A stretch of DNA of 6,389 nt from Actinotalea sp. (GTDB taxonomy: Bacteria > Actinomycetota > Actinomycetes > Actinomycetales > Cellulomonadaceae). Positions 1 through 6,324 of this stretch are shown here, piece after piece. The stretch lies in contig JACIXM010000189.1 in the NCBI GenBank assembly GCA_014360395.1, positions 1 to 6,389 of the forward strand. Direction: 5' to 3'. How positions within the stretch are numbered: position 1 is the stretch's first letter; every line of letters begins with the position of its first letter. The notes under the pieces were generated by a model. That model had not been told where the DNA came from and made no database searches. It worked only from the letters and a program-made list of their open reading frames with translations. The position numbers and the translations under genes are program-made.

Positions 1-24
1 TCCACAGGGTCTCCTCTGCTCGGC

Positions 25-64
25 TGACGACGAGGGCGGTCCTCGCGGACCGCCCTCGTCGTCA
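25..64. terminator. Perfect 18-bp hairpin, likely (bidirectional) terminator
   Basis: Arms 25-42 and 47-64 are perfectly complementary over 18 bp and are closed by the four-base loop TCGC at 43-46. The structure lies 32 bp beyond the stop codon of the minus-strand DUF4383 gene, and any plus-strand gene ending at the left edge would also run into it. No T-tract follows on either strand, so it is not a textbook intrinsic terminator; strong GC-rich stems without a U-tail are common at gene ends in high-GC actinomycetes. A terminator or 3'-end stabiliser is inferred from position and stability only. Confidence 0.7.
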
Positions 65-96
65 TCATGCCGGGACGGCGTCCCGCGCGCGTCCGC

Positions 97-558
97 TCAG
101 ACGCGACCGGCGCGGTCGCGGTGACGGTCCGGCCACAGCGCGATGGCGAGGCCGGCCAGGGCGCTGACGGCGTGCAGGACGTTGTCGGCACCGTTGATGT
201 TCAGGACGTTGATGTCCGGGTCGTTCACGGCGATCAGGCCGTAGACGAAGGTCGCGCCGTACCCGATGGCGAGCAGCCAGCCGTAGGTCCGTGCCCCGGA
301 GCGGGTGCGCCACAGCGCGAGGCCGGCGGCACCGATGAGCAGGTGCACGATGTTGTGCAGCGGGTTCACGTGGAAGCCCAGGAGGCTCTTGTCCGGGTCG
401 TGCTCGGCGAAGCCGTCGAAGCCGGTGACGAGGAAGCCCGCCAGGCCGATCAGCAGGTAGAGGGCGCCGATCGCCAGGGCCAGGTACTGGTACGGCGCTC
501 GCTCGGTGGCGGTGGTGGTCGGGCCGGTGCCGGCCGGGCCGGTGCTCGGGTGAGACAT
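97..558 (-). CDS. DUF4383 domain four-helix membrane protein
   Basis: This encodes a 153-residue integral membrane protein of unknown function. After a polar, Thr/Pro/Gly-rich N-terminus (about 1-20) there are four hydrophobic segments at about 23-45, 66-84, 91-111 and 125-142, and a short basic tail. Conserved-looking positions are HNIVHLLIGAAGL (68-80) and the N..LH motif near 126-129, both typical of the DUF4383 family found widely in actinobacteria. Length and four-helix layout fit that family. The ATG start is supported by a GAGGGGG ribosome binding site five bases upstream. The gene lies 134 bp downstream of ndh on the same strand, so it may be a second gene of an ndh transcript, but no shared role is shown. 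The hairpin at 25-64 probably ends its transcript. The family call is from motif recognition; biochemical function is not known to me. Confidence 0.85.
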   Translation of the reverse strand: MSHPSTGPAGTGPTTTATERAPYQYLALAIGALYLLIGLAGFLVTGFDGFAEHDPDKSLLGFHVNPLHNIVHLLIGAAGLALWRTRSGARTYGWLLAIGYGATFVYGLIAVNDPDINVLNINGADNVLHAVSALAGLAIALWPDRHRDRAGRV

Positions 559-692
559 GGGTTCCCCCTCGGTGTCGGTCGAGGCGGGCGGTGCGCCGTC
601 GGGGCGCCCGGCCCGCCTCCGGTCCGGCTCAGGATGGGTGGGGGCCGGCAGACCTGCATCTGGGGGTGCAGGACGGCGACGGGTCGGCTCGG
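559..692 (-). other. Intergenic region between ndh and the DUF4383 gene
   Basis: These 134 bp separate the ndh stop from the DUF4383 start. Apart from the ribosome binding site at 564-570, only a weak 6-bp inverted repeat is visible (653-658 with 667-672, eight-base loop). I see no convincing -10/-35 pair and no strong terminator, so read-through from ndh is possible. Confidence 0.4.
564..570 (-). promoter_or_regulatory. Ribosome binding site of the DUF4383 gene
   Basis: On the minus strand the sequence reads GAGGGGG, five bases before the ATG at 558. It decides this start over any upstream in-frame codon, because the frame remains open upstream into non-coding DNA. Confidence 0.7.
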
Positions 693-2183
693 TCAGGTGG
701 ACTGACGAGGGGCGTCGGACCTGGGGCGCCCGGCCGGCGACGTCAGGTCGTCCAGGCGTGACCCGGAGGTGCCGGGAACCGGGTCGTCCCCACCCGCGGC
801 GCCGGGCGACGCGGCGGGCTGCTCCTCCAGGGCGGCCAGGGCCTGCCGGGCCCGCACCTGCTGCAGCGTCGCGGTCCGTTCGGACCGTCCCCGGCCCACG
901 AAGCTCACGGCCCAGTGCAGCAGGGTCGTGACCCGGTTCTTGAAGCCGATCAGGTAGAAGACGTGCACGGCCAGCCACATGACCCAGGCCGGGAAGCCCG
1001 ACAGCTCCAGACCGCGGACGTCGGCCACGGCGTGGAAGCGCGAGACGGTGGCCATGCTGCCCTTGTCCTGGAACCGGAACGGCTCGCCGTGGTCCTGCCC
1101 GTCCAGGCGCCGCCGGATCCGGCTCGCCGCGTGGACGCCTGCCTGCATGGCGACCTGGGCCACGCCGGGCAGGTCGTCGAGCGCCATCATGTCGCCGATG
1201 ACGAAGACCTCCGGGTGACCAGGCAGGGTGCAGTCGGGCTCCACCCGGACGCGCCCGGCCCGGTCCGTCGAGGCACCGGACTGCTCGGCGAGCTGCGCCC
1301 CGAGGGGCGAGGCCGCCACGCCGGCTGCCCAGACCTTGGTCTGGGTCTCGATGCGCGTCGTGACGCCGTCCGTGTCGCGCAGGTCGACACCCTCCGCGTC
1401 GACGCCGGTCACCAGCCGGCCGAGCTGGATCTCCACGCCGAGCCGCTCGAGCTGGCGTGCGGCCGCGCGGGAGAGCCGCTCGCTGAAGGCCCCGAGGATC
1501 GCCGGCGCCCCGTCGACGAGCACGATCCGGCTCTCGCGCGGGTCGATGTGCCGGAAGTTCCCTCGCAGCGCGCGGTGCGCGAGCTCGGCGATCTGGCCGG
1601 CCATCTCCACGCCCGTCGGGCCGGCGCCGACCACGACGAAGGTGAGCAGGCGCCGCCGCACGTCCGGGTCGGTGGCGAGCTCGGCGAGCTCGAAGGCACC
1701 GAAGATCCTGCCGCGCAGCTCCAGGGCGTCGTCGATGCTCTTCATGCCGGGGGCGTACCGCGCGAAGTGGTCGTTGCCGAAGTACGACTGCCCCGCCCCG
1801 GCGGCGACCACGAGGCTGTCGTACGACGTCGTCGTCGTGCCGGCGGGCGAGGTGGAGACCACCTCCCGCCGCGCGAGGTCGACCTCGGTCACGGTGCCGA
1901 GCAGGACGCGTGCGTTGCGCTGGCGCCGCAGCACGTCGCGGGTCGCCGGGGCCACCTCGCCCTCGGACAGGATGCCCGTGGCGACCTGGTACAGCAGCGG
2001 CTGGAACAGGTGGTGACCCGTCGAGGCGATCATGGTCACCTTGACGCGCGGGTCCCGGGCGAGCGCCCGGGTGGTGAACAGGCCGCCGAAGCCCGAGCCG
2101 ACGACGACGACGTGGTGCCGTCCGCCACCCTCGGTGCCTGACCCGGACGGCCGGGCGGGGGAGGGCGTACCCGGTGCGTGCAT
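693..2183 (-). CDS. ndh: Type II NADH:quinone oxidoreductase (NDH-2)
   Basis: This encodes a 496-residue FAD-dependent NADH dehydrogenase that passes electrons from cytosolic NADH to membrane quinone without pumping protons. The FAD-binding Rossmann motif GSGFGGL is at 29-35. A second dinucleotide motif, GAGPTGVE, is at 186-193 and should bind NADH. The FAD-contacting VIGD motif is at 328-331, with AQVAMQAG at 342-349 in the region that lines the quinone pocket. DKGSMATVSR at 373-382 is a hallmark of actinobacterial Ndh. A hydrophobic/amphipathic stretch (about 398-430, containing HVFYLIGFKNRVTTLL) matches the usual C-terminal membrane anchor. The ATG at 2183 is chosen because GAGGAGA precedes it by five bases and the Rossmann fold begins at residue 24. 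About 60 residues beyond the anchor are Pro/Ala/Gly/Asp-rich and look disordered. Divergently placed to the metallophosphoesterase gene; DUF4383 follows downstream. Confidence 0.93.
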   Translation of the reverse strand: MHAPGTPSPARPSGSGTEGGGRHHVVVVGSGFGGLFTTRALARDPRVKVTMIASTGHHLFQPLLYQVATGILSEGEVAPATRDVLRRQRNARVLLGTVTEVDLARREVVSTSPAGTTTTSYDSLVVAAGAGQSYFGNDHFARYAPGMKSIDDALELRGRIFGAFELAELATDPDVRRRLLTFVVVGAGPTGVEMAGQIAELAHRALRGNFRHIDPRESRIVLVDGAPAILGAFSERLSRAAARQLERLGVEIQLGRLVTGVDAEGVDLRDTDGVTTRIETQTKVWAAGVAASPLGAQLAEQSGASTDRAGRVRVEPDCTLPGHPEVFVIGDMMALDDLPGVAQVAMQAGVHAASRIRRRLDGQDHGEPFRFQDKGSMATVSRFHAVADVRGLELSGFPAWVMWLAVHVFYLIGFKNRVTTLLHWAVSFVGRGRSERTATLQQVRARQALAALEEQPAASPGAAGGDDPVPGTSGSRLDDLTSPAGRPRSDAPRQST

Positions 2184-2188
2184 GAGAC

Positions 2189-2195
2189 TCTCCTC
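2189..2195 (-). promoter_or_regulatory. Ribosome binding site of ndh
   Basis: Minus-strand GAGGAGA sits five bases before the ATG at 2183. It selects this start, since the open frame extends some 370 bases further upstream without homology to the family. Confidence 0.75.
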
Positions 2196-2209
2196 GCGTC
2201 GGTCCTCCG

Positions 2210-2215
2210 ACGGTA
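2210..2215 (-). promoter_or_regulatory. Possible -10 element of ndh
   Basis: The minus strand reads TACCGT here, fitting the TANNNT pattern of actinobacterial housekeeping promoters. It would place a transcript start near 2203 and give a leader of about 20 bases that includes the ribosome binding site. No recognisable -35 lies at the expected distance, so this is a weak candidate. Confidence 0.25.
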
Positions 2216-2303
2216 GGGCGGCCGGGGTCCGCCCGCCCGGCGGGGGCAGGGGCGCGGGCCGGTTCGACGGGAGGCCGAGGACGGTGCACGAGCACGGGTG
2301 GGC

Positions 2304-2308
2304 GGAGG
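2304..2308 (+). promoter_or_regulatory. Ribosome binding site of the metallophosphoesterase gene
   Basis: GGAGG lies eight bases before the ATG at 2317. This favours that start over an in-frame GTG at 2284, which would add 11 residues ahead of the ATG-encoded Met and has no equally good site upstream. Confidence 0.65.
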
Positions 2309-2316
2309 ACGACGGC

Positions 2317-2844
2317 ATGACGGTGCACGCGCTGCTGCTGGCCGACACGCACTGGCCGCGCCGGGCGAAGGACCTGCCGGCGGAGGTCTGGGCGGCGGTG
2401 GACGCGTGCGACGTCGTCGTGCACGCGGGGGACTGGGTCGAGGTGGACCTGCTGGACCGGCTCGAGGAGCGGACGCGACGCCTCGTGGCGTGCTGGGGCA
2501 ACAACGACGGCGCCGCGCTGCGCAGGCGGCTGCCGGAGGTCGCGCGCGTCACCCTGGCGGGCGTCCGGGTCGCGGTCGTGCACGAGACGGGTCCGACGCC
2601 CGGCCGGGAGCGGCGTGCCGAGGCCGCCTACGGCCTCGACACCGACCTGCTCGTCTTCGGGCACAGCCACATCCCCTGGGACACGACCACCGCGGGGGGA
2701 CTGCGGCTGCTCAACCCCGGGTCGCCCACGGACCGCCGTCGGCAGCCCTACGCCACGTACATGACGGCCCGCATCGGGGCGGGTCTGCCCGGGCACGCCG
2801 AGGTGCGGCTGCACCGCCTGCCGCCCCGGGTGCCGCGCGCCTGA
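2317..2844 (+). CDS. YfcE/MJ0936-type metallophosphoesterase
   Basis: This 175-residue protein is a single-domain calcineurin-like phosphoesterase, presumably cytoplasmic, with a two-metal active site. The ordered metal-ligand motifs are all present: D10-x-H12 (ADTH), G38-D39, G61-N62-N63-D64, H89 and the paired histidines of GHSH at 115-118. They are followed by the NPGS motif (133-136) typical of this subgroup. Length fits the short YfcE/MJ0936 class, whose members hydrolyse phosphodiester test substrates such as bis-p-nitrophenyl phosphate; natural substrates are mostly unknown. H89 is followed by E90, where many relatives have Gly, in a segment ([12 protein letters not shown]) that resembles an actinobacterial subfamily. 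The gene is divergent from ndh and 95 bp upstream of pxpA on the same strand with no visible terminator between, so it may be co-transcribed with the pxp genes. Family assignment is firm; substrate is not assignable. Confidence 0.9.
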   Translation: MTVHALLLADTHWPRRAKDLPAEVWAAVDACDVVVHAGDWVEVDLLDRLEERTRRLVACWGNNDGAALRRRLPEVARVTLAGVRVAVVHETGPTPGRERRAEAAYGLDTDLLVFGHSHIPWDTTTAGGLRLLNPGSPTDRRRQPYATYMTARIGAGLPGHAEVRLHRLPPRVPRA

Positions 2845-2939
2845 CCGCGCGCCCGCCTGAGCGCCACGCGCCGGAGGCGGCCCCGTCCTGGCGCGCCTGG
2901 GGGTGCCTGACCCGGCGCGGCAGGTGCGACCCTTGTCCC

Positions 2940-3689
2940 GTGGACCTCAACAGCGATGTCGGCGAGTCGTTCGGGGCCTGGACGATGGGCGACGACGCGG
3001 CCGTGCTGCCGCACGTCACCAGCGCGAACGTGGCCTGCGGCTTCCACGGGGGCGACCCGAGCACCGCGCGCGCCACCTGTGCGCTGGCCGCCCGGCACGA
3101 CGTCGTCGTGGGGGCGCACGTGTCCTACCGCGACCTGGCGGGGTTCGGCCGCCGGTTCCTCGACGTGCACCCCGAGGAGCTCACCGACGAGGTCGTCTAC
3201 CAGGTCGGGGCTCTCCAGGCCCTCGCCCGGTCGGCCGGGACCACCGTGCGCTACGTCAAGCCGCACGGCGCGCTCTACACGACGATCGTCCACCACGACG
3301 GGCAGGCCGCCGCCGTGGTCCGCGCGGTGCGCGAGGTCGACCCGTCGCTGCCGCTGCTGGCGCTGCCCGGCAGCCGCGTGGCCCGGCTCGCGGACCAGGC
3401 GGGACTGCGCGTCGTGCTCGAGGCGTTCCCCGACCGCGCGTACACCGCGGACGGCCGCCTCGTGCCCCGCACCGAGGCGGGAGCGGTCATCCACGACCCG
3501 GCCGAGGTGGCGCGCCGGGCGGTACGGCTCGCCGTCGACGGCACCGTCACGACGGCCGACGGCGGGACGGTCCGCCTCGCGGCCGAGAGCCTGTGCGTGC
3601 ACGGGGACACCCCGCAGGCGGTCGCCGTCGCGGCCGGTACCCGCCGCGCCCTGGAGGACGCCGGGGTCCCGGTGACCGGCTTCCTGTGA
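2940..3689 (+). CDS. pxpA: 5-oxoprolinase subunit A (LamB/YcsF family)
   Basis: PxpA works with PxpB and PxpC to cleave 5-oxo-L-proline (pyroglutamate) to L-glutamate using ATP, recycling a damage product formed from glutamine and glutamate. The 249-residue length matches the family. Recognisable blocks are [11 protein letters not shown] (2-12), [11 protein letters not shown] (30-40), [15 protein letters not shown] (58-72), VKPHGALY (106-113) and EAFPDRAY (161-168), with the late CVHGD motif (219-223). Start: the GTG at 2940 immediately precedes the conserved DLN block and no other start codon in frame lies close by. Its Shine-Dalgarno is poor (only AGG at 2922-2924, about 15 bases away). The HGGDP and GAHVSY versions differ from the HAGDP and GAHPSY that I regard as most common. 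The stop overlaps the pxpBC start by four bases. Family assignment is strong. Confidence 0.94.
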   Translation: MDLNSDVGESFGAWTMGDDAAVLPHVTSANVACGFHGGDPSTARATCALAARHDVVVGAHVSYRDLAGFGRRFLDVHPEELTDEVVYQVGALQALARSAGTTVRYVKPHGALYTTIVHHDGQAAAVVRAVREVDPSLPLLALPGSRVARLADQAGLRVVLEAFPDRAYTADGRLVPRTEAGAVIHDPAEVARRAVRLAVDGTVTTADGGTVRLAAESLCVHGDTPQAVAVAAGTRRALEDAGVPVTGFL

Positions 3690-3698
3690 CCGGTCACC
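3671..3698 (+). promoter_or_regulatory. Stem-loop spanning the pxpA stop and pxpBC start
   Basis: GGTGACCGG (3671-3679) and CCGGTCACC (3690-3698) form a perfect 9-bp stem around a ten-base loop. The loop (3680-3689) contains both the GTG start of pxpBC and the TGA stop of pxpA. An overlapping 12-bp perfect palindrome, GTGACCGGTCAC (3686-3697), starts at the start codon itself. The nearest Shine-Dalgarno-like GGAGG (3653-3657) is 28 bases from the GTG, too far for normal use, so translation of pxpBC most likely depends on ribosomes finishing pxpA. A regulatory role for the structure is inference. Confidence 0.45.
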
Positions 3699-5365
3699 CG
3701 GCTCCGCGGGTCCTCCCGGTCGGGGACCGCGCGCTGCTCGTCGAGTGCGCGGACTCCGGGGCCGCGCTCGCGCTGTGGCGCCGGTGGACCCAGGTGCCGC
3801 CGCCGGGCGTCCAGGAGTCCGTGGTGGCGGCGCGCTCGGTCCTCCTCCGGGTCGCCGAGGGCGCGGCGGCACCGGTCCGGTCGCGGATCGAGCGCCTGCT
3901 CGCGGCGGCTCCGGGGGAGCCGGCCGGCGCGCAGCGCCCCGCCGTGCCCGAGCAGCCGGTCCGTGAGGTCGTCGTGCCGACCGTCTACGACGGCGAGGAT
4001 CTCGCGGCGGTCGCCGAGGCCCTCCGGACGAGCGTCGAGGCGCTCGTCGCCCGGCACACCGCGACGGGGTGGACGTCGGCCTTCCTCGGCTTCGCCCCGG
4101 GCTTCGCGTACCTCCAGGCGCAGGAGCCGTGGCCCCAGGTGCCCCGGCGCGCCTCCCCGCGGACCCGCGTCCCCGGCGGCAGCGTCGCCCTCGCGGGCGG
4201 GTGGTCGGCCGTGTACCCGGGGCCGTCGCCCGGCGGGTGGCAGCTGCTCGGCCGGACGGACACGCCGGTGTGGGACCTCGACCGCCCGGACCCGGCGCTG
4301 CTGACACCGGGCACCCGGGTGCAGTTCCGGGCCGTGCGGGCCCGCGCGCTGTCCGCCGGCGCCTCGGTCGGACCCGACCCGGTGCCGCCCGCACCCGAGC
4401 GCGCGGCCGCGCAGGACGCCCCAGGCAGGGAGGTCGGCGACGCCCACGAGCGTGCGGCAGCGCCGGGCGAGGGCAGCGGCCTGGAGGTCCTCGAGAGCGG
4501 ACCGCTGTGCCTCGTGCAGGATCTCGGCCGGCGCGGCCACCTGACGCTCGGTGTGCCGACCAGCGGTGCGCTGGACCGTCGGGCGGCGGTGCGCGCGAAC
4601 CGCCTGGTCGGCAACGACCGGGACCGCGCCGTGCTCGAGGTCCTCCTCGGCGGGCTGGTGCTGCGGGCGCGCCAGGACGTCGTCGTCGCGGTGGCCGGCG
4701 CGGCCGTGCCGGTCACCGTCGTCGTCGACGGCAGGACGTCCGCGCCCCCGGCCGGGCTGCCGTTCCTGCTGCGGTCGGGCACTGAGCTGACGCTCGGCAC
4801 CCCGGCGCAGGGCCTGCGGACCTACGTGGCCGTGCGGGGCGGGATCGACGCCCCCCAGGTGCTGGGCAGCCGGGCCACGGACGTGCTGTCCGGGCTGGGA
4901 CCGCCGCCGGTGCGCCCCGGGGACGTCCTGCGCCTGCTGGCCGCCCCGGGGACCGCGGTGCCGGTCGCCCCGGACGACGACGCCCTGGAGGTCCCCGCCG
5001 GGCCGGAGCACGTCGTGCGCGTGGCGCCCGGGCCCCGGGCGGACTGGATCACGCCCGAGGCGCTGGGCCTCCTCGGTTCCCACCCGTGGGTCGTCACGGA
5101 CCGGTCGAACCGGGTCGGGCTGCGGTTGGCGGGACCGGCGCTCGAGCGGTCGGTCACGACGGAGCTGCCGAGCGAGGGCACCGTGCCCGGGGCGGTGCAG
5201 GTGCCGCCGGACGGCCGTCCCGTCGTGTTCCTCGCCGACCACCCCGTGACCGGCGGCTACCCGGTGGTGGCGGTCGTCGTGGACGAGGACCTCGACCTCC
5301 TCGGCCAGGTCCGCCCGGGTGAGCGGGTGCGCCTGCTGCCGCTGGCGACGCCGCACGTGACCTGA
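3686..5365 (+). CDS. pxpBC: Fused 5-oxoprolinase subunits B and C (PxpB-PxpC)
   Basis: This 559-residue protein joins the two partners of PxpA in one chain. The N-terminal part (about 8-220) is PxpB (KipI/allophanate hydrolase subunit 1 family), with [10 protein letters not shown] at 134-143 and the signature [13 protein letters not shown] at 161-173 running into [15 protein letters not shown] (177-191). The C-terminal part (about 265-555) is PxpC (KipA/AHS2 family), with [20 protein letters not shown] at 278-297, [10 protein letters not shown] (379-388), LGSRATD (393-399), [11 protein letters not shown] (474-484) and [19 protein letters not shown] (492-510). A linker of roughly 45 residues (220-264), rich in Ala, Pro, Glu and Gly, connects them. 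The same domains occur in urea amidolyase/allophanate hydrolases, but the directly adjacent pxpA makes 5-oxoprolinase the better call. The GTG start overlaps the pxpA stop (GTGA), which indicates translational coupling. Confidence 0.93.
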   Translation: MTGHPAPRVLPVGDRALLVECADSGAALALWRRWTQVPPPGVQESVVAARSVLLRVAEGAAAPVRSRIERLLAAAPGEPAGAQRPAVPEQPVREVVVPTVYDGEDLAAVAEALRTSVEALVARHTATGWTSAFLGFAPGFAYLQAQEPWPQVPRRASPRTRVPGGSVALAGGWSAVYPGPSPGGWQLLGRTDTPVWDLDRPDPALLTPGTRVQFRAVRARALSAGASVGPDPVPPAPERAAAQDAPGREVGDAHERAAAPGEGSGLEVLESGPLCLVQDLGRRGHLTLGVPTSGALDRRAAVRANRLVGNDRDRAVLEVLLGGLVLRARQDVVVAVAGAAVPVTVVVDGRTSAPPAGLPFLLRSGTELTLGTPAQGLRTYVAVRGGIDAPQVLGSRATDVLSGLGPPPVRPGDVLRLLAAPGTAVPVAPDDDALEVPAGPEHVVRVAPGPRADWITPEALGLLGSHPWVVTDRSNRVGLRLAGPALERSVTTELPSEGTVPGAVQVPPDGRPVVFLADHPVTGGYPVVAVVVDEDLDLLGQVRPGERVRLLPLATPHVT

Positions 5366-5367
5366 CA

Positions 5368-5381
5368 GGCTCGCAGGAGCC
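5368..5381 (+). other. Small 5-bp stem-loop in the pxpBC to SMP-30 gap
   Basis: GGCTC (5368-5372) can pair with GAGCC (5377-5381) around the loop GCAG. It is too short to be a confident terminator and no T-tract follows. Co-transcription across this 41-bp gap is therefore more likely than termination. Confidence 0.3.
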
Positions 5382-5395
5382 CGTCGCCCGGAACC

Positions 5396-5402
5396 GAGGA
5401 GG
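5396..5402 (+). promoter_or_regulatory. Ribosome binding site of the SMP-30 family gene
   Basis: GAGGAGG lies four bases before the ATG at 5407. This is the strongest Shine-Dalgarno of the plus-strand genes and fixes the start, ten codons before the family's first conserved block. Confidence 0.75.
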
Positions 5403-5406
5403 ACCC

Positions 5407-6273
5407 ATGGCCCGCCGTGCCGAGCAGGTGACCGACGCGATCACCTACCACGGGGAGGGACCGTGCTGGTGGCCGGGGTGGGGTGGGCTGCGCTGGGTCG
5501 ACCTGCTCGCCGGCGACCTGCTGACGTTGCGGGACGACGGCGGGGTGGACCGGCTCCACGTCGGCACGGTGGCCGCCTTCGTCCGGCCGCGGATCGGCGG
5601 CGGGTACGTGGTCGCCCTGGAGCGGGGCCTCGCGCTCGCCGACGCGCCCGACGCCGTCCCCGAGCCGCTGCCGCCGCTGTGGGAGGACGCCGACGTGCGC
5701 ATGAACGACGGCACGTGCGACCTCGACGGGAACCTCTGGGCGGGCTCGATGGCCTACGACGGCCGGCCCGGCGGCGGCGACCTGTGGCGTGTGAGCCCCC
5801 GCGGCGAGGCCGTGCGGGTGCTGCCGGGGACGACCGTCGCGAACGGGATCGCGTTCCCTGCCGACGGCGGGCCCGCCTGGTTCAACGACAGCGGTGAGGG
5901 GACGACGTCACGACTGGCCCCGCGGGAGGCCGGCTGGTCGCAGGTGCTGCCGGGGCGGCTGGACCGCAGCACCGTGCTGACCCCGGACGACGGCGTCCCG
6001 GACGGTCTGGTGCTGGACGCCGAGGGCTGTGTCTGGACGGCGCTGCACGGCAGCGGGCGCGTGGTGCGTGTCACCCCGGACGGCCGGGTCGTCGAGGAGG
6101 TGGTGGTCCCGCCGCACCAGGTCACGGCGTGCACGCTCGGCGGGGAGGACCTGCGCGACCTGTGGATCACGACGTCCCGGGAGAACCTCGCCGAGCCCGA
6201 GCCGGAGGCCGGGGCGCTGTTCCGTGTCCGGGTCGACGTGCCGGGCGTGCCGGTGCTGCCGTACGGGGGCTGA
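5407..6273 (+). CDS. SMP-30/gluconolactonase/regucalcin family hydrolase
   Basis: This 288-residue protein is a six-bladed beta-propeller enzyme of the SMP-30/Gnl/LRE family. Members hydrolyse sugar lactones, such as gluconolactone, with one bound divalent metal. Ligand positions known from regucalcin can be matched: E17 in GEGP (17 to 19 with G16), N100 in RMNDG, N146 in NGIAF and D199 in PDG. R98 fits the substrate-contacting Arg. DLDGNLWAGSM (105-115) and DAEGCVWTALHGSGRVVR (204-221) are standard blade repeats. The WFNDS segment (158-162) replaces the more usual YxxDT/DS form. Length is normal for the family and no signal peptide is seen, so it is probably cytoplasmic. It begins 41 bp after pxpBC with no terminator between, so it is likely the last gene of the pxp operon. 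A sugar lactonase is the default expectation; the neighbours suggest a possible link to pyroglutamate or related compounds, which is only inference. Confidence 0.88.
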   Translation: MARRAEQVTDAITYHGEGPCWWPGWGGLRWVDLLAGDLLTLRDDGGVDRLHVGTVAAFVRPRIGGGYVVALERGLALADAPDAVPEPLPPLWEDADVRMNDGTCDLDGNLWAGSMAYDGRPGGGDLWRVSPRGEAVRVLPGTTVANGIAFPADGGPAWFNDSGEGTTSRLAPREAGWSQVLPGRLDRSTVLTPDDGVPDGLVLDAEGCVWTALHGSGRVVRVTPDGRVVEEVVVPPHQVTACTLGGEDLRDLWITTSRENLAEPEPEAGALFRVRVDVPGVPVLPYGG

Positions 6274-6289
6274 CGCCGAGCACGGCGTC
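6272..6289 (+). terminator. Short hairpin at the SMP-30 gene stop
   Basis: GACGCCG (6272-6278) pairs perfectly with CGGCGTC (6283-6289) around loop AGCA, and the stem begins within the TGA stop codon. With only seven pairs and no T-tract it may be a minor element ahead of the stronger hairpin at 6325-6369. Confidence 0.35.
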
Positions 6290-6324
6290 GCCCGCGCGTC
6301 GGTCGCCCCGCCGCCGCCGGCCGG

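Noticed and set aside
1..27. Possible C-terminus of an upstream plus-strand gene ending in TGA at 25-27, or the tail of an RNA gene
   Set aside because: Eight codons are too few to identify anything, and no tRNA arm can be verified.
67..705. Plus-strand open frame opposite the DUF4383 gene
   Set aside because: It shows no family motif and only the composition of a shadow frame, while the minus-strand gene there has recognised motifs and a good ribosome binding site.
2054..2071. Hairpin CCCGGGC/GCCCGGG inside ndh
   Set aside because: It lies within conserved coding sequence (after the Rossmann motif) and matches preferred codons; no sign of a regulatory role.
915..2141. Long plus-strand open frame antisense to ndh
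   Set aside because: It is a codon-position shadow of ndh with no recognisable domain and no ribosome binding site.
97..2814. A 905-codon minus-strand open frame covering most of the left half
   Set aside because: Only its last 153 codons (from 558) look like a real protein. The rest is Arg/Pro/Ala-rich and antisense or out of frame to ndh and the phosphoesterase, as expected from GC-rich DNA with few stops.
2861..2927. Weak inverted repeats between the phosphoesterase gene and pxpA
   Set aside because: GCGCCA/TGGCGC (2861-2866, 2889-2894) has only six pairs and a 22-base loop. GTGCCTG/CAGGTGC (2902-2927) needs two wobble pairs. Neither is a convincing terminator or riboswitch.
2298..2939. 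N-terminal extension of PxpA running through the phosphoesterase gene
   Set aside because: The extra frame is low-complexity Arg/Gly/Ala sequence overlapping a well-supported gene. PxpA homology begins immediately at the GTG at 2940.
3275..5356. Large minus-strand open frame opposite pxpA and pxpBC
   Set aside because: It is out of register with any known domain and is explained by stop-codon scarcity opposite GC-rich coding sequence.
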